Assembly: GCA_026770575.1 (NCBI GenBank)
Contig: MU657240.1
Location: 65,721 to 78,380 of the forward strand
Reading direction: 5' to 3'
Source: Pelagophyceae sp. CCMP2097
Lineage: Eukaryota > Sar > Pelagophyceae
DNA: 12,660 nucleotides
The first letter of the stretch is position 1; each line of letters starts with the position of its first letter. The position numbers were made by a program, and so were the translations under genes. Below the pieces are notes generated by a model that worked only from the letters and a program-made list of their open reading frames with translations, was not told the origin of the DNA and did not search any database. This document shows, piece by piece, positions 7,498 to 12,660 of this stretch.

Positions 7498-8810
7498 GCG
7501 AAAACGGGATGCTGGCCGCGGCGGACTCGAGTGCCGGCCGTCGAGCTGACTTCGGCGAGGATTCGGCGAAGTTCACGAGTGGCGGAGGCGCGCCGGCGGC
7601 CCGACGACCGAAAAGAGCGCGGCCTTTGCGGGCCTATTCGGCGGCGCATTCGGGGAAACGCTTCCTCCAACCCGGCGCCTGGGCATTCGAGCGGGAGGCG
7701 ACGCTCCTACATCGATGATGCACTCAAATCTTCGATGAAGCACGCCGATCCTTCTGCCTGTGACTCCTGAGGCCGCATCCGCCCCCGAGGCCGGCGGAGA
7801 AAGACTCGGGGCGGCCGTCGCCGTGGCGGCGCGCCGAAGACGGCCACGAAAATGCGGTTGCTGCGACGCGGCGCGCCACGTCGAAAGGAGCTCCGGGGAC
7901 GGACGTGGTTCGAGGCGCCTTTGTCGACTCCAAGGTCTGCGGGGCATGGGTTACAAAAAACGCCGACTGGAAGCACCGGCGTGACGTGCCACGCCGAGAA
8001 TAGACGCGGCGATTCGATCCCCCGGCGCAGCAGCGCACGGCAACACTGCGGTCGATCGTCCACCGCTGTTGTTGTGACCTGGCGAGCCTCTTTGTAGGAA
8101 GCCGCAGTCAGAGCAGCGTCGAGGCGGAGCACGCGTGAAGTTGGGCATGCGCACGTTGTTTCGAAGACCCGTCGGCGCACCAAAGGCAGGCTCAGGTCGT
8201 TCGTATGGCGCTGTTGCGACACACACAAGCCTCGCAAAGCGCGAGGCCCCGAAGTTATGTTCGACGATGGCGAAGCCCGGGACCATACGACGAGCCGGCG
8301 CACGCCGACGATCACACGGCGCCGTGACGCGAGGCTCGTCGCTTGGAAGCGCGTCGACCGGCACACCCAAACGCGGCGGACGGCGGCGGCCCGGAGCCGC
8401 GCGACGCGGCGGCCGCGACCTGGTCGTGACACTTGCGCCTCTGAGAGCAGCGGTACGCTGTGTGAGACCATGTCGCGGCGCAAAAAGATGCATTGGATAT
8501 GCCTGCAGTGGTTCCCGCTAGGAGCGACTGCGTGCGTGGCAACGACGGCACTCATTAATCGCCCGAGTTTCGCGTACGACGGCCACGATGATGGTCTTCC
8601 CCCGTCGTCCCTGCCGCTCATGACGGATTTCACTCTGCGACGGTTCGGATTTTCCATCCGGAATCGCCGATTCGCTCAGAAATCGGCTCCACGATGGACC
8701 GCCTGCCCAGCCCGAGCGCCCGACGAGGCCAGCTTATTTGAGGCCCAGCTCGATCAATTTGTTAGACAGCCGCACAGACCAGCTGCAAACGACTCTTGCT
8801 CAAAAGTGTG
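7498..8810. other. Upstream region of the RRM/RAP gene; no gene recognised
   Basis: The part adjoining 7497 probably includes the promoter and 5' UTR of the minus-strand gene, though no core promoter motif is clear. Overlapping ORFs compete on both strands: minus 7707-8657 and 7951-8493, plus 8135-8521 and 8257-8811. None shows a domain I know, and the first two are Arg-rich, as expected of GC-rich noncoding DNA. The last 110 codons of 8257-8811 are less biased (MHWICLQWFPLG, EASLFEAQLDQF) and might be a relic or an exon. A minus-strand peptide reading VNFAESSPKSAR near 7540-7580 faintly resembles the end of an RRM, but it is not connected by convincing splice sites. Confidence 0.35.
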
Positions 8811-8830
8811 ACGGGCCCTGCAATACACAA

Positions 8831-8901
8831 CCCCTAGACAGCCCTAGACGGCTTCACACGGGCCCTAGACGGAACCTAGACGGCCTCAGAGGGCCCTAGA
8901 A
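8831..8901. repeat. Degenerate CCCTAGACGG repeat cluster
   Basis: Five close variants of CCCTAGAC(A/G)G occur within about 70 bp, several embedded in GGGCCC palindromes. A looser TTAGACG follows at about 8921. It lies just beyond the last ORF of the preceding block. Confidence 0.8.
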
Positions 8902-10070
8902 CACAGAAACGACATATACCTTAGACGCACCCCATACAGATAAATGTAGACTGACCTCGACGGACGCTCGACGGACCCGACGCCCTCCCATGCGAGCCCT
9001 CGACGGGTCTTGTGCCAGGAGTGTCGGCACGTGCGCCGGCTTGGGGGCTGGCCCCCGCGCGGGCGGCGCCTGTCACTTTCGTCTGCGAGGCCGGACCGAG
9101 TGTGGCAGCCGCTCAACGCCAGTCAACTTTGGCATTGACTCGAAGCCGACTGTGTCATTGCGTCTGTGCGTTCGCCGTGGACGCCGAGGGTCGATCCGGC
9201 GCCGGACCTGGCCTCGTCCAAATCTGCGGGACCTCCCGCAAAGGTCTCAAGGGGAGCTTCTTCGACGTCGTTGCAAAGCAGAGACCGCAGGGACCGTTCG
9301 TACTTTGGGGCAGTCGTTTAGAGGACACTTTGAGACGCGAGTACAAGCAGAGGATTTTTTTGGCACGAATAGGAATTCCTATATCAAAGTCTCTAAAAGG
9401 ATTGTTGGTGCTTCTGCAGCCTCGACGCAGGAACCTCTATTAGATACGGCGTTGGAAAGAAGCAGGTCTCCTCTATGACACGTTCACGTAGTTTCGACAG
9501 AGTCGACCGCGTCGTCTCGGTAGAGCGGTCGAAATATGAGATTTTGATAGTCGGCGGATAGTCGGCGGAAAAGCGTCGTAAGTACGGGCCCATTTCAGCC
9601 GCTGGCGGTGCGCCCCGCTTTGGAAAACCTGTTGCGGCCGCCTCTGGCGCTCCGGCAAAGATGAGCTCGCGCGCAAGAGCACGGCCAAGCCCTGGCGCGT
9701 CGAGCCCCGCTCCGCTGAGACGCCGCCGCGCAACGTGGGCCGCTCGCGGTGACGAGCGAGGACCGGCACGCGCACCAAGCGCAGCACACAAAGGACCCGC
9801 GAGACATGTCACGGCGGGCCCCTGAAAGTATGATTCAAGATTTCCACTGTCGAATTAGATTATCACCGGAAATCTATTAACTATTTTTGGCTCGTGAAGG
9901 CGGTTGGCGCTGCGCCGGCCACTCCCGCGAGACGCCCTGGGCGCGCTTGTTTGGCTTTTTCGTCAACTGTCTTATTTTGGCGAGACTCTGCGAAAGCTTC
10001 TTAATTAGTAGTTAATCAAGTCTAAACCTTAGGGCCCAAATCAAAAGTCAATGAAGGCGCCAATGAGTTC
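8902..10070. other. Intergenic stretch; no gene recognised
   Basis: Two modest ORFs overlap head-on: 9012-9443 plus (143 codons) and 9393-9812 minus (139 codons). Parts of each have balanced composition (LVQICGTSRKGLKGSFFDVV; YPPTIKISYFDRSTETTRS), but neither matches a family I recognise. An 11-bp tandem duplication (ATAGTCGGCGG) lies at 9547-9568. From about 9830 onward the base composition is AT-richer and looks noncoding. Confidence 0.35.
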
Positions 10071-10131
10071 CCGGCCAATTGAGACAGACGTTAGGGGCAC
10101 TGTGCCCGAACGTTATGTCCAAATTGGCCGG
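10071..10131. repeat. 61-bp foldback (imperfect inverted repeat)
   Basis: Two arms of about 30 bp meet at CAC-T-GTG. The outer 10 bp (CCGGCCAATT and AATTGGCCGG) and the inner GGGCAC/GTGCCC pair exactly, with a few mismatches or one-base gaps between. Weaker complementarity continues outward to about 10055 and 10147. It may be a MITE-like remnant or a structured RNA; no transposon family is assigned. Confidence 0.85.
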
Positions 10132-11230
10132 CAATTCCTTGCCTCCAAAGTAGGCTACTAAAATTTCGCGGTTTGAGACGTTGCTTCTTCGCGCGCTGGT
10201 CTCCGAGGCGCCAACTAATACGACTGGAGGGGGCAGCAAGAGCGCACGCGCTAAAAAAAGTTATCTTCGGCGATTTCTGTTGTGCAAATTCGACAGTGTT
10301 CGTCGATCTCTCCGTGGCCTCGCAGACTTACCCTCTCCCTCGTGCCATGCACGACACGCCGCCGCCTTACGTTCACGCCCGTATGAGGGTCACTGGTGGT
10401 GGGTTGGCGTGACCTCGCCGACGACCTTGAACCCCGAGTCGGCACCTATCCGCGACCTTTGGACGGGCGTAGCTCCGGCGCCAGGTGCCCAATCTTCACG
10501 ATAAAAGCAAGCCGCATGGCCCAGAACTCTCTGCAGCTCCAGCGTCTGATGCTCGCCAGACGGAGGCCGAGCCTGCGGGATGCCTTGCGACGACCTTGCT
10601 CCCCGCCGATGCTCGTATTGCATGGCCGCTCGACGTCTTCGGATGGACGGGGTGGGCAGTCCAAATCTTAAGAATCCGGTGGAAGATGGCGAGGCGGCCC
10701 TTACGTCTTCGACGACCCGCCTCCTTGCTGGATTACGGTTGTTTGCCAGGGTATGTGCGACAGTATTAGGCAAGTACGTTATTTGGGACGGTACGTGGGT
10801 ACGTCGACAACCAGCTACGTCGAGAACCTGGGGGGTACGTTACGTCGAACGGAACCTACCCGGAAAACCCGCGTCGCCAACGTGTGCAAAACCCGAGGAA
10901 TACGTCCCACCGGCGCGGTTCCCTCTAGGAACTCCTACAATTGTACTCGACTGTACCAAAGAGCGATAGGCCCCCTCCGGAGGTCTGCTTCTACCTCCGG
11001 TGCGCCTGGTAATTTAAAAGCCGCATTACGGGACTCTTTCAACTTGAAGTACGGGACTCTTTCAACTTGAAGTTGCCAGAAAGTTCGCCTACAAGGAGAC
11101 GCTAGTAGAAAGGAACGGCTTGTTGTTAGAGAGGGACATGAGCCCTTTCGGTTCGGTACAGCAACCTTGCCCTCATATCAAGCTTTGAATCACGATGCGA
11201 GCTTGCTTGCTTAAGATCGACCCTGCCAGT
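10132..11230. other. Intergenic stretch; no gene recognised
   Basis: Several ORFs of 60-130 codons overlap on both strands (the largest are 10390-10773 minus and 10580-10969 plus) with no known motifs. TACGT and GTACGT recur from 10774 to 10845 (GTACGT at 10774, 10791, 10799 and 10835). I see no tRNA or rRNA. Confidence 0.4.
11027..11072. repeat. Perfect 2 x 23-bp tandem duplication
   Basis: A 23-bp unit starting TACGGGACTCTTTCAACTTG is repeated head to tail without change at 11027-11049 and 11050-11072. The identity of the copies suggests a recent event. Confidence 0.95.
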
Positions 11231-11300
11231 GGGTGCTTAATATAAATATTTTTTGTAAACAATTTTAAGCAAAAAGGACTGGATTTTCCTAAAACACTTT
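11231..11300. other. AT-rich island upstream of the ice-binding gene
   Basis: A marked drop in GC with AATATAAATATTTTTT at its centre (about 11239-11254). Short TGCTTAA/TTAAGCA arms lie at 11234-11240 and 11265-11271. It lies about 340 bp before the ice-binding ATG. A TATA-like promoter element is possible but unproven; the region from 11301 to 11592 shows no gene that I can support. Confidence 0.3.
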
Positions 11301-11592
11301 CTTGAGGGCCCTGTCAACGCTCGTACAACAGGGCAGCGAGGTGCTAACCCGCCAGTAGCTCGATGACCACCGTCCAGTTGCTTGGGCTTCGGGAGATTTG
11401 TCCGTTTCGAATCGTCGATGAACAGTTATTTTTGGGTTTCTCAAAAGCTTCTGATAAAGCTAGTTTCGGCCGCTCAGGGCCAGTCATCTTCTTCTTTTGG
11501 AAACGATCACTGGCCTCGGTTGACTGGACTCTAATCATTTTCCCGGCGCCAAGACCCTAATCGGTACGTCGACAAGTCACACCCACAGAGCG

Positions 11593-12660
11593 ATGACCAT
11601 GTTCCAGAGCCGGTACGCCGCCCTCGCGCTCGCGCTGGGCGCGGTGGCGCAGACTTCCGTCCCGACGTCTGTCCCGACGTCCATGCCGTCGGCCGCGCGC
11701 ACCCTCTTGCCCGTCGAGCTCGGCACGGCGGGCTCGTTTGCTATCCTCGCCAAGGCCGGCATCTCGACGGTGCCGCAGTCGTCCGTCATCGGCGACATTG
11801 GCGTGAGCCCCATCTCGGACGCGGCGTTCACCGGCTTCTCGCTCACGGCGGACTCGACGGACACTTTCGCCACGTCGACGCAGGTCGTCGGCCACATGTT
11901 CGCTGCTAACCACGCCGCGCCGACGCCGCAGTACCTGACTACGGCCGTGGGAGACATGGAGACCGCGTACACCGACGCCGCGAGCCGTCCTACCTCTGGC
12001 CTCGGCGACAGACAGAACCTCGGTGGCTCGTCGGGCATCGGCGGCATGACGCTTACGGCCGGCGTGTACGCGTGGACGGTGGACATTAAGTTTGCCGCCG
12101 ACATTACCATCAGCGGCAGCGCCACCGACGTCTTTATCCTGCAGACGACTGGCAACGTCATCGCCGCCGCGGGCGTCAAGGTCATCCTCGAGGGCGGCGC
12201 CAAGCACGAGAACATCTTCTGGCAAGTCGCGGGCTTCGTCGAAGCCGGCGCCGGCGCGCACCTCGAGGGCGTCTTCCTCGTCAAGACGCGCGCCGCGTTC
12301 GTCACGGGCGCGTCGCTCAACGGCCGCGTGCTCGCGCAGACGGCCGTTACGCTCGATGCGGCGACCATCGACGCGCGCGCGGCCCCGCCCGGCCGCCGCC
12401 TGCAGGCTGCGCCGACTCCGACCGTCGACCTCGGCACGGCGGGCTCGTTTGCGATCCTGGCCAAGACGGGCGTCTCGACGGTGCCGCAGTCGTCCGTCAC
12501 CGGCGACGTTGGCGTGAGCCCGATCACGGGCGCGGCGCTCACCGGTTTCTCGACCATCGCGGACACGTCGGGCACGTTCGTCACGTCGACGCAGGTCACG
12601 GGCCAGATGTTCGCGGCCGACTTCAAGTCGCCGACGCCGCAGAATCTGATCACGGCCATT
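11593..12660 (+). CDS. Secreted ice-binding protein, tandem DUF3494 domains (3' end outside window)
   Basis: Ice-binding (antifreeze-type) protein of the DUF3494 family, a beta-helix fold that binds ice crystals and inhibits recrystallisation outside the cell. The frame is open for 356 codons to the window edge, so the gene is partial. The ATG at 11593 is the first after an in-frame TGA at 11521. A signal peptide is evident: basic start, AALALALGAVA core, likely cleavage after Ala19. A Pro/Thr/Ser linker (about 20-40) follows. Domain 1 (about 41-262) shows LGTAGSFAILA, VIGDIGVSP, VFILQTTGN, GGAKHENIFWQV (FWQV at 209-212) and a final NGRVLAQTAVTLD. A linker with PPGRRLQAAPTP leads to domain 2 (from about 278), which repeats LGTAGSFAILA and TGDVGVSP. 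No intron is visible in this part. The family is spread by horizontal transfer among polar bacteria, fungi and algae. Confidence 0.93.
   Translation, partial: MTMFQSRYAALALALGAVAQTSVPTSVPTSMPSAARTLLPVELGTAGSFAILAKAGISTVPQSSVIGDIGVSPISDAAFTGFSLTADSTDTFATSTQVVGHMFAANHAAPTPQYLTTAVGDMETAYTDAASRPTSGLGDRQNLGGSSGIGGMTLTAGVYAWTVDIKFAADITISGSATDVFILQTTGNVIAAAGVKVILEGGAKHENIFWQVAGFVEAGAGAHLEGVFLVKTRAAFVTGASLNGRVLAQTAVTLDAATIDARAAPPGRRLQAAPTPTVDLGTAGSFAILAKTGVSTVPQSSVTGDVGVSPITGAALTGFSTIADTSGTFVTSTQVTGQMFAADFKSPTPQNLITAI

Noticed and set aside
9012..9812. 143-codon plus and 139-codon minus ORFs overlapping head-on
   Set aside because: Neither has a known family signature or splice context, so they were left as intergenic rather than called genes.
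11363..11560. 65-codon plus-strand ORF just before the ice-binding gene
   Set aside because: It is out of frame with the ice-binding protein and has no recognisable motif. It could be an upstream ORF at most, with no support.
11577..12659. 360-codon open frame on the minus strand (with another at 11557-12261)
   Set aside because: Antisense shadow of the ice-binding gene. The plus frame has a signal peptide and clear DUF3494 motifs; the minus frames are open only because of strong GC bias at third codon positions.

Overview
The window reads as nuclear DNA of a GC-rich unicellular eukaryote, most likely a cold-adapted marine microalga. The reasons are a multi-exon gene with spliceosomal-type introns, a secreted DUF3494 ice-binding protein, and an organelle-type helical-repeat/RAP RNA-binding protein of a kind common in algae and apicomplexans. 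Pelagophyte-like stramenopiles and dinoflagellates both fit. One intron that seems to start with GC, plus a G after every 3' splice site, leans towards a dinoflagellate-like intron style, but the lineage cannot be settled from this sequence.

Minus strand, 7497 down to 582: one gene that no single open frame reveals. I join seven exons whose six junctions keep the frame exactly. The predicted 1178-residue protein has, in order, an RRM (residues about 6-82), about twelve 37-residue helical repeats (about 162-607), a RAP domain (about 703-772) and a disordered Arg/Asp/Pro/Tyr-rich tail (about 798-1178). It looks like an RNA-binding post-transcriptional regulator. The introns are 654, 238, 819, 56, 1552 and 60 nt. 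The long ones carry unusual repeats: an array of small palindromes in intron 1, GAGG/CCTC-type inverted motifs in introns 3 and 5, and a perfect 16-bp hairpin in intron 5.

1-581: downstream flank of that gene, with a 9-bp stem-loop 43 nt past its stop codon. No other gene is recognised there.

7498-11592: about 4.1 kb in which I recognise no gene. It holds overlapping, mutually exclusive ORFs without family signatures, a degenerate CCCTAGACGG repeat cluster, a 61-bp foldback, a tandem 23-bp duplication and an AT-rich island.

Plus strand, 11593 to the window end: the 5' part of a secreted ice-binding protein with a signal peptide, one complete DUF3494 domain and the start of a second, closely similar one. 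The gene runs off the window. The two genes are divergent and nothing suggests that they act together; the ice-binding gene mainly indicates a sea-ice or polar habitat.
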